Source: Eonycteris spelaea
Taxonomy: Eukaryota; Chordata; Mammalia; Chiroptera; Pteropodidae
NCBI GenBank assembly: GCA_003508835.1
Contig: PUFA01000313.1
Span: forward strand, 1,240,001-1,304,000
Length of the DNA stretch: 64,000 nt
Reading direction: 5' to 3'
The notes beneath the pieces were generated by a model. The model saw nothing but the letters and a program-made list of their open reading frames with translations, made no database searches and was not told the DNA's origin. Below are positions 45,990-55,898 of this stretch, piece by piece (the stretch's first letter is position 1; each line of letters begins with the position of its first letter). Made by a program: the position numbers and the translations under genes.

Positions 45990-46142
45990 GAAGCCTGTGA
46001 GGAGAGAAGCCTAAGGTATGGTCAGCTCAAGGCAGAGAGTAAGAAATGGATAATTGTGAACACTTGGTCACTAATAAATGTGTGTTGTTTTAAACCACTA
46101 TGACTGTGGTAATTTGTTACGGCAATGTTAGAAAATTAATAC
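45990..46142 (+). mobile_element. MLT1-like LTR 3' end
   Basis: AATAAATGTGTGTTGTTTTA, AACCACTATGACTGTGGTAA, TTTGTTACGGCAATGTTAG and ATTAATACA are the final bases of a MaLR-type LTR. The left boundary is unclear. Confidence 0.65.
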
Positions 46143-46259
46143 ATGCATATATTAGAGTGGAAACAGCCAAAAATAAAATATCTACCTATTTTAAGAAGTT
46201 AGGTAAATAGCTGCATATTAAATCCAATGAAAGTAGAAAGTATTAAATAATAAAAATAA

Positions 46260-47590
46260 AAGAATATACAGAGCTCAGGTAAAATGGCATAGATAATAGA
46301 GGCTCTGTTCATTCCTCTTGAGACCACCACAAGTTGTGATGGAAAAACAGAGCAATCAGCAAGCAGAGTCATCTGGGGTCCAGATGAACACAAGCCCTAT
46401 ACAACTAGGGAGAGAAATAAGAAGCTACCCTGCAACAGTAGGAGGTAGAAGGGGTGAAGACATGGGGCTGCCGGTCCCAAGTGGCTCAGTGAGGCAGAGG
46501 CTGCAGCAGTGGTGAAGGAAATAGACATACAATCCCAGGAAGCTCAGAGAGTCCCAAAAAAGTTGAACCCCAAAAGGCTCCCCACCGAGACACATTATAA
46601 TTAAAATGCCAAGGTTAAATACAAAGAGAATCTTAAAAGCAGCAAGAGAAATAAAGTTAGTTACCTATAAGAGAGCACTCATAAGACTGGCAGCTGATTT
46701 CTCAAAAGAAACTTTGCAAGTCAGTAGGGCTTGGCACAAAATATTCAATGTGATGAAAATCCAGGGTCTACAACCAAGAATACTTTATGCAGCAAAGCTA
46801 TCATTTAGAGTCGAAGGACAAGTAAAGAGCTTCCCAAACAAAAATAGGCTAAAGGAATTTATCATCACTAAGCCAGTACTACAGGAAATGTTGGAGAGAC
46901 TTTTTTGAGAAGAAAAATAGGTATCAAAATCATGAACAAAAAATATTGATAACTGCATTTTTATCAACAATATCTCAATTGGAAATAAATTAAGTGCTCT
47001 GACCAAAAGTTAGAGTGGCTGTATGGATAAGAAACATATGCTGCTTGCAAGAGACTCACTTCAGATTAAAAAACATACACAGATTAAAAGGAAGGAGATG
47101 GAAGAAGATATTGCCCTGATGGACCTAGAGGTTATTGTGCTGAATGAAGTAAGTCAAAGAAAAAAAAATGAATACCACATGATTTCATGTATATATGGAA
47201 TATAAAAACAAAATAAATAACAACAAAAACATGGAGGTAAACTCATAGATACAGAGACTATTTTGACGGCTTCCAGATGGGAGGGTGTTTGGGAGAGGTA
47301 AAAAATGGCAAAGGAATTAAGGAGTACAGACAGATAGTTACAACATAAACATGAAGATATAAAGGAAAATAATAATGTCATAAATACATAAGGAAGAAGA
47401 GGGGTACTACATTTAGTGGCGTGATCACTTTGTGATTTATATAGATCTCTCATCACTATGCTGTACAACTGAAATGAAGATTTGAAGAAATAAGGATGGA
47501 AAACTTGGCAACTATAATTTAAAAGAAAACTCATTTAAATTGTACAATGTAAATATGAGCAACTAATCGTCTATTATATTTCAATAAGCC
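46260..47590 (+). mobile_element. internally deleted L1: ORF1, start of endonuclease, ORF2 end, 3' UTR
   Basis: In order: ORF1-region sequence (46320-46908), the inter-ORF spacer, the beginning of the ORF2 endonuclease region (AGTGGCTGTATGGATAAGAAAC, then CTGCTTGCAAGAGACTCACTTC, 47010-47065), an abrupt join near 47095-47115 to the last codons of ORF2 (TGATGGACCTAGAGG, GAATACCACATGATTTC), and a 3' UTR with GGGAGGGTGTTTGGGAG and CTCATCACTATGCTGTACAAC. Most of ORF2, including all of the reverse transcriptase, is missing. The layout recalls HAL1 (half-L1) elements. Confidence 0.7.
46606..46908 (+). pseudogene. L1 ORF1p C-terminal domain remnant
   Basis: A 100-codon open frame reads TKRILKAAREIKLVTYKRAL near its start, then RLAADFSKETLQ, QPRILYAAKLSFRVEGQVKS and KEFIITKPVLQEMLERLF, ending at a natural stop. 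This is the RRM end plus the C-terminal domain of L1 ORF1p, which binds L1 RNA as a trimer. The upstream coding continues but is shifted by a small deletion near 46585, where PRHIIIKMP is reached only by changing frame. It is the best-preserved coding remnant of the window, yet partial and not functional alone. Confidence 0.85.
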
Positions 47591-47599
47591 AGAAAAAAA

Positions 47600-47895
47600 A
47601 ATACAAGGTGACAATCAAACAGAGATTCATGGACATGGACTATAGACTAGTAGTTACCAGAGGACTATAAACTAGAGGTTACTAGTGGGGTGGGGAGGAG
47701 GGGAAGGTAAATAGGGGTCAAATATAGGGGGTAGGGGAAGGTGAAGTGGGTAAAGGGGATCAAATATGGTAACTGAAGGAAACTGGACTTTGGGTGGTAA
47801 GCACACAATAGAATATACAGATGTCAAATAATAATGTACACATGAAAATAATATAATTGTATTAACCAATGTGACCCCAATAAACTTAATTTAAA
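47600..47895 (+). mobile_element. bat-type L1 3' end, sense
   Basis: CAATCAAACAGAGATTCATGG, TAGTAGTTACCAGAGGAC, a G-rich 3' UTR (GGGGTGGGGAGGAGGGG), then ACTTTGGGTGGTAAGCACAC, GTATTAACCAATGTGACCCC and AATAAACTTAATTTAAA. It directly follows the deleted L1. A partial internal duplication (CTATAGACTAGTAGTTACCAG versus CTATAAACTAGAGGTTACTAG) is visible at 47639-47680. Confidence 0.85.
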
Positions 47896-47934
47896 ATAAA
47901 TACAAGGTAATACAAAGATATTATGACTAGTATC

Positions 47935-48690
47935 CTATACATTTGAAAATTTGGATAAAATGGACAAATTCTTAAATAAAACATGCACATAACTTGCTGA
48001 ACAAGACATAAGAAGAAATAACATGAATTTCTGTAAAGACATAGGATTTGTTACTAATGATATTCCCACAAACTAAAGCTCAATCCCATATGGCTTCATT
48101 AGTGAATTCTTTCAAATGTTTAGATAAGAAATAAAAAAGTTTTTACAAAAACACTTTGAGAGGATATAGACCAAGGGATATTTACCAACTCTTTTTATAA
48201 GTTCAGAATAACCTTCGTGCTGATGTCTGACAAGGATATTGCCAGAAAAAAAATTAAACTTTACTATATCTTATGAATATAGATTCAAATACTATAAACA
48301 AAATACTAACAAATTAATCCTAGTAATGAATAGGATAATACATGGTAACCTACGGGTTTTATTCCAGAAATATGAGTTGTTTAGTTTTGCAAAGTCTATC
48401 AACTTAATTCACCGTATTAACAGAATAAAGATAAAAACTTCTCTGTAGATGCAGAAAAATATTTGATAACAGTCAAAACAATGGATTATAAAAATTTTTA
48501 TAAGACTAGAAACGTAAGAGAATTTCCTTCATGTCAAAAGAGTATCTATAAAAAAAATTAAAACCCACAACAAACATTATACTTAACTGTGACATATTTA
48601 AAATTTTCATTGTGATGTTAGGGCTAAAACAAAGGATAAGTTATCACCACTTCTGTTTATCATTTTATTGAAGGTTTTAATTCAAAATGG
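47935..48690 (+). mobile_element. old L1M ORF2 reverse-transcriptase region, part 1
   Basis: Sense L1. A 69-codon frame (48239-48448) contains RFKYYKQNTNKLILVMNRII and SINLIHRINRIKIKTS, the segment just before the AEKAFD-type motif of L1 RT. Further on, AGGATAAGTTATCACCACTTC and TTTATCATTTTATTGAAGG correspond to the (C)PLSPLLFNIVLEV region. The sequence is cut off at about 48690 by an antisense RTE-like LINE. Stops and frameshifts are frequent. Confidence 0.75.
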
Positions 48691-50235
48691 CTTTTGAGCT
48701 TGACTCTGAGTTTAGCCCAGTTTTTCATGCTATGTTCTGTGTACAGATTGAGCAATTAAGGAGAAAAAATTCACTCTTGTCTGACAGCTTTGCCGGTAGG
48801 AAACCACTTTGTCTCTTCATATTTTGTCCCGACAGTGGCTTCCTGCCTGCAATGCAGGTTACGCACCTGGATGATCAAGTGGTTGGGCACGCTCATTTCT
48901 TTCTGAGCAACCCTGAGGTTTTCAGGAACCGCACAGTTAAACGCTTTACTGTAGTTTATAAAATATAGACTAACCTTCTGAAATTCTTCAGAGCACTCTA
49001 GCACACAGTGGATGTTTGCAGTTAGATCTGGAGTGCCCCTTCCTTTTCTGAATCCGGCTTGAACATGTCTTGCTCCATGTAAGATAGAAGCCTCTGTTGC
49101 ATCACCTTGAGCATCACTGTATTTGTGGAGGACATCAGAGCAATGGTTCTATAGTTACTGCTCTCCTTGGCATCCACTTTCATGGTGATTGGGATGTAAA
49201 TTGAATGTGTCTGGTCTGTAGGCCATTGTTTTGCTTTCCATATTGTTGACATATTCTTGTTAGGATTTTGAAAGATTCAATCTCTGTGGCTCAAAATAAT
49301 CCTGTCAGTATACTATCTATCCCTTATGATTTATTTCTTCCTAATATTTTCAGGGCAGCCTTTACTTTACTTTCTACAATTATAGATTCTTCCTCATAGG
49401 CTTCTTCAAGATTATCTGTCATCTTTTTTCTCTTCTATATAGATTTTCAGTGTACTGTTTCCACCTTCCCTTTATTTTGTCCTGGTCACATAATGTGCTT
49501 CCTTGTTAGTAGTTCAGAATCACTAGTCTAGGTTTTAATTTCCCTTTCATTTTTTGAATCTTCTAATAGAGATCTCTTGTTTCTGCTTTTTTGTTAATCT
49601 CTTCTATTTCCTTACATTACTATTATACTAGTTTTCTTTATGTGATAGTCATAGAAAAACTGCATTCAGAATCCTAGCCCTACTTTTATCCCCTTTAACT
49701 TTTGCCCATCTCCTGTCTCTAAAAGTTTTTAGTGTTGCTTCTGTCATCCATCTCAATTTTTCTTTTCTCTTTACTTCTGGCATTGTCTTTTCATATTCTT
49801 CTCTAATAACATTTCTAATATCATACCATACTTCTAGTTCTCTTTCAATTAAGTTTAACAGTGCAAATCTGTTTTTATGTGGACTTTACATTCATCAGGA
49901 GAGTTATGGTGTATTTTGACACTTCAATTCTTTTAGCGTTCTTCTTAGCTTTAATATTTGGTATTAACAGTTTGTGGTCAGTACCACAATCTGTTCCTGG
50001 TCTTGTTTTGGAAGAGAGAATATAACTTCTCCACCTCCTGCTTCCACTCACATAGTCTACTTAGCCATCTAATGATGTCTGTGTAAGCAGGTGTTTGGTT
50101 GTTTGAAGCATGTGCTTGTGATAGACAAGTCGTTGGTTTTTGCAGAAATCCACAAGTCAATCTGCTTCATTTCTGGCTCTTAGTTCAAATTTTCTGATGA
50201 CATTTAATTCTGCTTTATTTCTTACTTTTACTCAT
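48691..50235 (-). mobile_element. RTE/BovB-like LINE: endonuclease C-terminus and reverse transcriptase remnant
   Basis: The minus strand encodes, in broken frames, an RTE-clade polyprotein. From 50170 down: DWLVDFCKNQRLVYHK and RRWRSYILSSKTRPGTDCG with DHKLL, the endonuclease end. Then a linker with KLRWMTEATLKTF and RRWAKVKGDKSRARILNA. Then RT pieces: KQWPTDQTHSIYIPITMKVD, AKESSNYRTIALMSSTNTVM (49022-49252), then QKVSLYFINYSKAFNC, QEATVGTKYEETKWFPTGKA, VRQE (48771-49004). SNYRTIAL, the F/Y-x-DY-x-KAFDC-like motif and GKGVRQG-like motif are those of BovB/RTE. In the copy the catalytic Asp of the KAFDC motif region is altered (INYSKAFNC), and the F/YADD part is absent. It sits inside an L1M. 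Confidence 0.85.
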
Positions 50236-50304
50236 TAAGAATAATATCTTAAAAGTTAAACACCTGATGATGAATTTAATGAAAACATGTAAGTTCTATA
50301 ATTG

Positions 50305-50641
50305 TAAATACAAAAATCCAAAGATGCTCAAGTCCCTTATCTAAAATGGCTTGGTATTTGTATATGACTTATGCATATCCTCTCATAAACTTTAAATTAT
50401 ATGTAGATTACTTGTAATACTTAGTACAATGTAAAAGCTATATAAATAGTTGTTATAGTGTGTTGTTTAGGGAATAACAGCAAAAAGTGTCTGTACATGT
50501 TCACTACAGATGCAACCATTGTAGGCCTAACTGTATAACACACATCAGCAACAACATAAAAATTTTTCTAAATATTTTTGTTTTGAGGTTGGTCGAATCC
50601 ATGGATACATACAGTACCCATACCTATGGAGGACTAAGTGT
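50305..50641 (-). mobile_element. MER2-like Tigger DNA transposon, partial
   Basis: AAAATCCAAAGATGCTCAAG, TCCCTTATCTAAAATGGCTT, TACAATGTAAAAGCTATATA, GTTTAGGGAATAACAGC, CTGTACATGTTCACTACAG, GTTGGTCGAATCCATGGATA and GGAGGACTAAGTGTA follow MER2 read backwards, ending at the terminal inverted repeat. The other end is missing. It interrupts the same L1M as the RTE. Confidence 0.75.
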
Positions 50642-51975
50642 ACAGTTAAAACTATAAAACACAAATAAGATAAATTGATGAATACAAAGTACATGGGAGG
50701 ATTTACTATTTTTATGGATTAAAAGATTCAGTGCTATAAATTCTCCCCAGCTTCAATGAAATTTCAGTTAAAAAATTTGGCAAATTGTATGTGTTCATAT
50801 GTGAGATAATTCTGCAACTTATATGGAAATGCAATGGGACAAGATTACTAAAGAATATCAAAATGTTATGAAGAAAATCAAAGCTGGAATAAATACTTTC
50901 CTAGGTATAAAGTGTTATAAATCTACAGTAATTTGGACAGTATGGTATTTGTGCAGTGTTGGAAAAATCACCCAATAGAGAACCCAGAAAATGGCCTACA
51001 CATACATGGTAACTTGGCTTATGACAAAGATGCCACTACAATATAGTAAGAGAAGGTAGTTATTTTCAGTAAATGGTCCTGGGCCAATTAACTATTCACA
51101 TGTACACAGAATCCTACTTGAACACAATAACGAATTCCAAGTCTATCAGCTCTAAAAGTGAAAGTTAAAACAATTAAGTATTTGAGAGAAAGCATTAGGA
51201 GAATATCTTCATAATGTAGAGTAGGCAAACATTTCTTCAACAGGTCACAAATAACTTTTTCCATACACAAAAGTATTGATACAATGTATCTTATTAAAAT
51301 TATGAATTTCTATTCTACAAAATTCATATTTAAAAAAGTAAAGAAGTAAGCTTTGAACTGTGAGAACATAGTTTCAATATATATCCAACAAAAGACATGA
51401 ATCCAAAATATATGAAGAATTACAAATAAATGCGAAAGGCTAACAATCCAAAAAATGAATAATACTTAAACAGACATGCTGCAAAAGAAGATAGTCAAAT
51501 GGCCAATACACATGTCAAAATGATATTTAGTTAGTGCCCAAATAAATCATTAAAAGCTTGATGTGGTACCACTATACATCGAGGTAGATAAAATTAAAAA
51601 GACAGGCAATTCTCTGAGTATTGGCAAGGTAAGCGAGCAACTGGGATTCTTACACATTGCTTGCAGAAGTGTATATTGATACAGCCACTTTGGGACACTG
51701 ATTGAGAATAGATGCTAAAGTGGCATATATGAAAACTCTACGATCTAGCAATACTACTTCTAGGTGTATACCCCACAAAATGATTATGTATTTCCACCAA
51801 AAGACATACACAACCATCTTCATAGCAATGTTCTTTGTAAAAGCTCAAAAGTTGAAGTTTTCTAAATATGCATCCACACAGAGAACACATATAGTGTAAT
51901 GACAAAATGCAATTGTATACAGCAATGCAAATGAACAAACCACGAAGACCTGTAATAACATCGAGCAAAGGAATT
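50642..51975 (+). mobile_element. old L1M ORF2 C-terminal half, part 2
   Basis: Resumes the L1 cut at 48690, but after the FADD region. Blocks: AAACTATAAAACACAAATAAG, TTCAGTGCTATAAATTCTCC, CTAAAGAATATCAAAATG, CAAATGGCCAATACACATG, TTCTTACACATTGCTTGC, CACAAAATGATTATGTATT-like sequence, and CATCTTCATAGCAATGTTC. Decay is strong, with no frame over 76 codons. Confidence 0.7.
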
Positions 51976-52629
51976 CAAAAGCAAATGCGTACATTATGTG
52001 GCTATTTTCTAATTCCGTATTGTGTCCACCGATATTCAGGAACCACTATTGGGTTAATTTGTAAATACCACATAGCATAGGGTGTCAAGTAGCCTCACAA
52101 AGATGAGGTGAACTTCTCCACATTTATTCTTATTTAGTAGCTTGCTGGCTGTTTGCACTTGAGCTACACTGCTTTTTTTTATTTTTCTCAAAGAAGTGAA
52201 GCTTTTATCTGTTCCAACTCCTTCACAGATGCTATTGTTTGTACCTGGAACACTTTTACCCGCAGTCACAGAACAAGTACTCCTAGTCTACTTGAACATG
52301 GTGCCTCTGAGTTTCTTCAACATGGCTGGATTATACCAGCATCCATTACCAAAGTAATCCTTAAGAGATCAAGGGGGGAAAAATAGAAATCCTTCTGTAA
52401 TGTGGATGCCACTTTCAAAGGAATATCTTTGTCACTTTAGCAACATTACAGACGGCCAATTTTCAATTGTGCCTTCATAGACAGATGTTCAGAAGGGACC
52501 AGATGTAGCTTCCAGAGGGACCAAAAGAATGATAAATTTATATTTTATTAAGAACTGCAAAACATTTACTTCATCATACTCAAAGAAAACAGAAACTATG
52601 AACTTACTGGAAACAGTCATTTACATGCT
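51976..52629. other. unannotated stretch
   Basis: No secure repeat. GTTTGTACCTGGAACACTTTT near 52235 hints at an old L2 but is not enough. A 71-codon minus and a 77-codon plus frame overlap here without known motifs. Confidence 0.4.
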
Positions 52630-52800
52630 TTTCTTATTTATTTATTTTTATGAAGGTGTAACATAAATTGACCATTTCGTGAAGTTTACAATGTAGTGCA
52701 TTTAGTACATTCACAACGTTGTACAACCACTACTTATATTGAGTGCCAAAACATTTTCATCCCTCCAAGAGAAAACCATGCTCCTACTAAGAAGTTACCC
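52630..52800 (-). mobile_element. L1M 3' UTR end
   Basis: TTATTTTTATGAAGGTGTAAC, CATAAATTGACCATTTCG, AAGTTTACAATGTAGTGC, GTACATTCACAACGTTGTAC, CAACCACTACTTATATTG form an antisense old L1 3' terminus. Confidence 0.75.
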
Positions 52801-53799
52801 CATGCAAGTTTTAACAAAATAAATTTAAACATGTGATTGATGCTTATGTACATATCTAGGAGAATATAAAACTAGATTGAGATTTTTGAAATGGTTACCA
52901 AATATTCCCTTTTACTGTTGCCATTAAGCATGACCTTATTATCAACTTTTATACATGTATTGAGAAGTCAGCTTCATTTGGACAAGATAATTAGCAATGA
53001 GTAACTAAATAAAAAAATAATAGCACATTTAAGCATTTAGTTTTTTCACAATGAAAACATTATGGAAAATTCAAATATTTTTGAGTCTTCTGGTTTGTAC
53101 TGCTTTAGAAAACAAAGAATGTACAACTACCCCTACACACACACGCACACACACACACACACACACCCTTCCAACCCCTAGATGGGCAACTTTCATTTCC
53201 CTGTGGAGCTAGGAGCTTTAGTTGGAGAAAGGAGCCTCTATTAGCTCTAGCTGCTGAAGTGTCTTTTTTTTGTTAACTGGCAAAGCTTTTCATTGGAAGC
53301 TCTGACAATCCCACCACAGTGGGGCCTTACACTAAACAGTTTATTAATTGGTATGCTGCTTCCCAGTTTTCCCGACCTGGTAAAGTCCTCCGGTGTTGTA
53401 TGCACAACAAGATAATGTCTTAGAAGGAATGTTCTCCTTTTGGAAACACAGAAAACAGTAAAAGTGAAAAAAAGTTTTGTGTATTTACACTTAGCCCCTC
53501 TACTTATCTCATTGGTTTGTGTAATAATATCACCACATGGCTAGATTCTGCTCTCCTAATAGAGTCAAATGGAATCTATGCAAATTGTTATTTCTTTATT
53601 CCTCCCTTATTCTTGCTAATTTCCCTTTCCATTTTAGTTCTTCCAGCCAGCCCCCTTGAGAGTAGGGTACAGGGAGTAGGGAACTTGAAAATATATTTAT
53701 ATCTGTTGTGATTGAGATTTATCTCTACTCTTGGAACTTAGCTCTTTATTGCATGTTATTTATAAAGGAACTTCATAGTAAATAAGATGTAATGCCATT
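52801..53799. other. unannotated stretch with a CA microsatellite
   Basis: No repeat other than the (AC)n run at 53134. Frames are short and have no motif. Confidence 0.45.
53134..53166. repeat. (AC)n microsatellite
   Basis: AC run with a single GC interruption (ACACGCACAC). Confidence 0.97.
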
Positions 53800-53950
53800 T
53801 CACAGAATCATGGAATCTTAGCACTAGCAGGGATCTTTAGAATGCATCAAATCCAACCTTGTTATGTTATTTTAAAGAAAATTGAAATTTCTAGAATGGT
53901 TGGGAGTTGGTCAGGCTCATATAGAAAGTTAGTGCCAGAGCTGAACAAAT
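53800..53950 (-). mobile_element. ancient CR1/L3-like scrap (weak)
   Basis: CACAGAATCATGGAATCTTAG, CACTAGCAGGGATCTTTAG and AAATCCAACCTTGTTATG recall the TCATAGAATCTTAGAGCTGG ... TAGTCCAACCC repeat of mammals. The strand and family are not secure. Confidence 0.4.
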
Positions 53951-54034
53951 ATTCTCTCCTTTGGAAAATGAGAATTGGCTGAAGAACCTGAGCGGATTAT
54001 CTGTGGGGAGTCTGACTAAAGGAAGATATAAAGT

Positions 54035-54255
54035 ACTCATGAAGCACTTACTATAAGTCAGGTACTCTTTTAAGTATTTTTACCTAAATTAAAGTAATTT
54101 ACATCACATCGGCCCAGTAAAAAGTAGGTATTTGTATCATCTTTTTACAGGTGAGGAAATGGAGGAACAAAGAAGTTAAGTGGCTTAAAAAAAGTGACAG
54201 AGATCAAAATGAGTCAAGATGTCAACCTAGGTATACTGGCTCTATAGTCCAGGCT
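54035..54255 (-). mobile_element. MIR SINE
   Basis: GAAGCACTTACTATAAGTCAGG, TTTTACAGGTGAGGAAATGG, AGAAGTTAAGTGGCTTAAA, GATGTCAACCTAGGTATACT, TATAGTCCAGGCTG: reverse MIR in good order. Confidence 0.85.
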
Positions 54256-54944
54256 GTATATAGAGAAAAGAACAAGGCTAATATGAAGAGAGAAGCAGAG
54301 AATATATACATGTGACCTCAGAATTTAAAAAAAATGATGAAATGGGATGTGGAGATTAGAGGGTAGAGAAAGAGGAACAGACTGAGACAGAGAGAGACAG
54401 AGAGAGATTAAACATTATTTTCTTTTTTCATAAATTTCAGCATTATTACCTGTAATGATTTCTGTGAGATTTTCCTGTATCCTTATGATAAACCTATTCT
54501 TTCCTTAATCTTGGTGGTAGATTTCTGTTTCTAGTTCCTTACAACAGAATAATCCTTAAGACAGATAGAAACTAAAGTTTGCTTTCACATTAGGTATGAT
54601 TTTTGTATATCTTTGAGAAAGAATTGAGAATAAAAGCAATGCCACCCACACTCTTATTCCACTCCCTCCTTTCCTCTCACTCTTGTTCTTTAATACTTAT
54701 GCTTTGAGGCCATCTTCATGAACTCAAAGCCTCATGTTTGTCATAGAAGTCTTCTACAGCTCAACAGGACTCTGTCTCAACCCACTTTCTTATCTTCTCA
54801 CCCTCATCATCTGTTATTCCAAAAAAATTTTTTTTACATTGAAAGGAATAAAACCATTATTCTAAGTTAACATTTAGCATAATATATATGATGTTATTTT
54901 TTTAAATATAGTGATTAATATATTTTTTCTTTTTCTTTTTTTTT
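54256..54944. other. unannotated stretch ending in the 5S retrosequence tail
   Basis: A GAGACAGAGAGA-rich patch lies at 54375-54410. The T-rich run at 54922-54944 is the A tail of the 5S-derived element read on this strand. Nothing else recognised. Confidence 0.5.
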
Positions 54945-55036
54945 TACACCTACACCACCTGGTCTTTCTAGGTGGTCTCCCATCCAAGTACTAACCAGGC
55001 CTGACCCCGCTTAGCTTCAGAGATCAAACGAGATTG
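54945..55036 (-). pseudogene. 5S rRNA-derived retrosequence, 5'-truncated, with A tail
   Basis: The minus strand matches vertebrate 5S rRNA from about nucleotide 30 to its 3' end: AATCTCGTTTGATCTCTGAA, GCTAAGCGGGGTCAGGCCTG, GTTAGTACTTGGATGGGAG, ACCACCTAGAAAGACC, then GGTGGTGTAGGTGT and an A-rich tail. The region that holds the internal Pol III control elements (box A, intermediate element, box C) is retained; the first 29 nt are gone. About 14 base changes and the A tail mark it as a reverse-transcribed copy, not a working gene. The flanks TTTTTTAAATATAGTGA (left) and TTTTTTAACTATAGTTCA (right) may be an imperfect target duplication. 5S-derived SINEs are known in fruit bats; it could also be an isolated 5S pseudogene. 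Confidence 0.88.
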
Positions 55037-55867
55037 TTTTTTAACTATAGTTCACATTCAATATTATTTTATACTAGTTTTCAGGTGTACAGTGTAGTGG
55101 CTGGATATCCACAGAATTTATGAAGTGATTCCCCAGACCAATCCAGTACCCCCTCCCATCACCACATACATTGAGTATGATGTTAGCTGGAGGTTTGTCA
55201 TATATGGCCTTTATTCTGTTGAGCTATGTTCCCTCTATTCCCACTTCACTGAGAGTTTTGGATGCTGGATTTGTCAAATACTTTTCTGTATCTATTGACA
55301 TGATCATATAATTTTTATCTTTCATTTTGTTTATGTGATGTATCACATAATTGATTTCCAGATATTGAAGCAATCTTGCATTCTAGGAATAAATCTAACT
55401 TGATATCATGTATACAATTTTTTTAATGTATTGCCAAATTTGGCTTGGTAATATTTTGTTTAGGATTTTTGTGTATGTGTTTATCAGGAGTATCGACCTA
55501 TAATTTTCTCTTTTTTTGTAATGTCTGTGCCTGGTTTTAGAATCAGGGTAATGGTGGCCTTGTGAAATGAAGTTGGGAACTTTTATTCCTCTGGAATTTT
55601 TTGGAATAGTTTGAGAGAATAGGAGTCAATTTTTAAAATGTTTGATAAAATTCACCTGTGAAGTCGTCGGTCTAAGACTATTGTTTGTTGAGAGTTGTAT
55701 GATTACTGTTTCAATTTCATTAGTAATAATCAGTCTGTTCAGATTTTATGTTTCTTCTTGTCTCAGTCTTGAGAGATTGTATGTTTCCAGGAATTTATCT
55801 ATTTCCTCCAGGTTGTACAATTGTTGGAACATAATTGTTCATAGTAATTTCATATATATATATATAT

Positions 55868-55898
<31 letters not shown>

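Noticed and set aside
46318..46515. 65-codon frame as an independent small gene
   Set aside because: It is upstream L1 sequence leading into the ORF1 remnant, out of frame with it.
47154..47534. 126-codon minus-strand frame with hydrophobic stretches
   Set aside because: It is the antisense of an L1 3' UTR; the hydrophobic look comes from A-rich sense DNA.
54945..55036. Functional 5S rRNA gene
   Set aside because: Missing the first 29 nt, many substitutions, and an A tail; it is a retrosequence.
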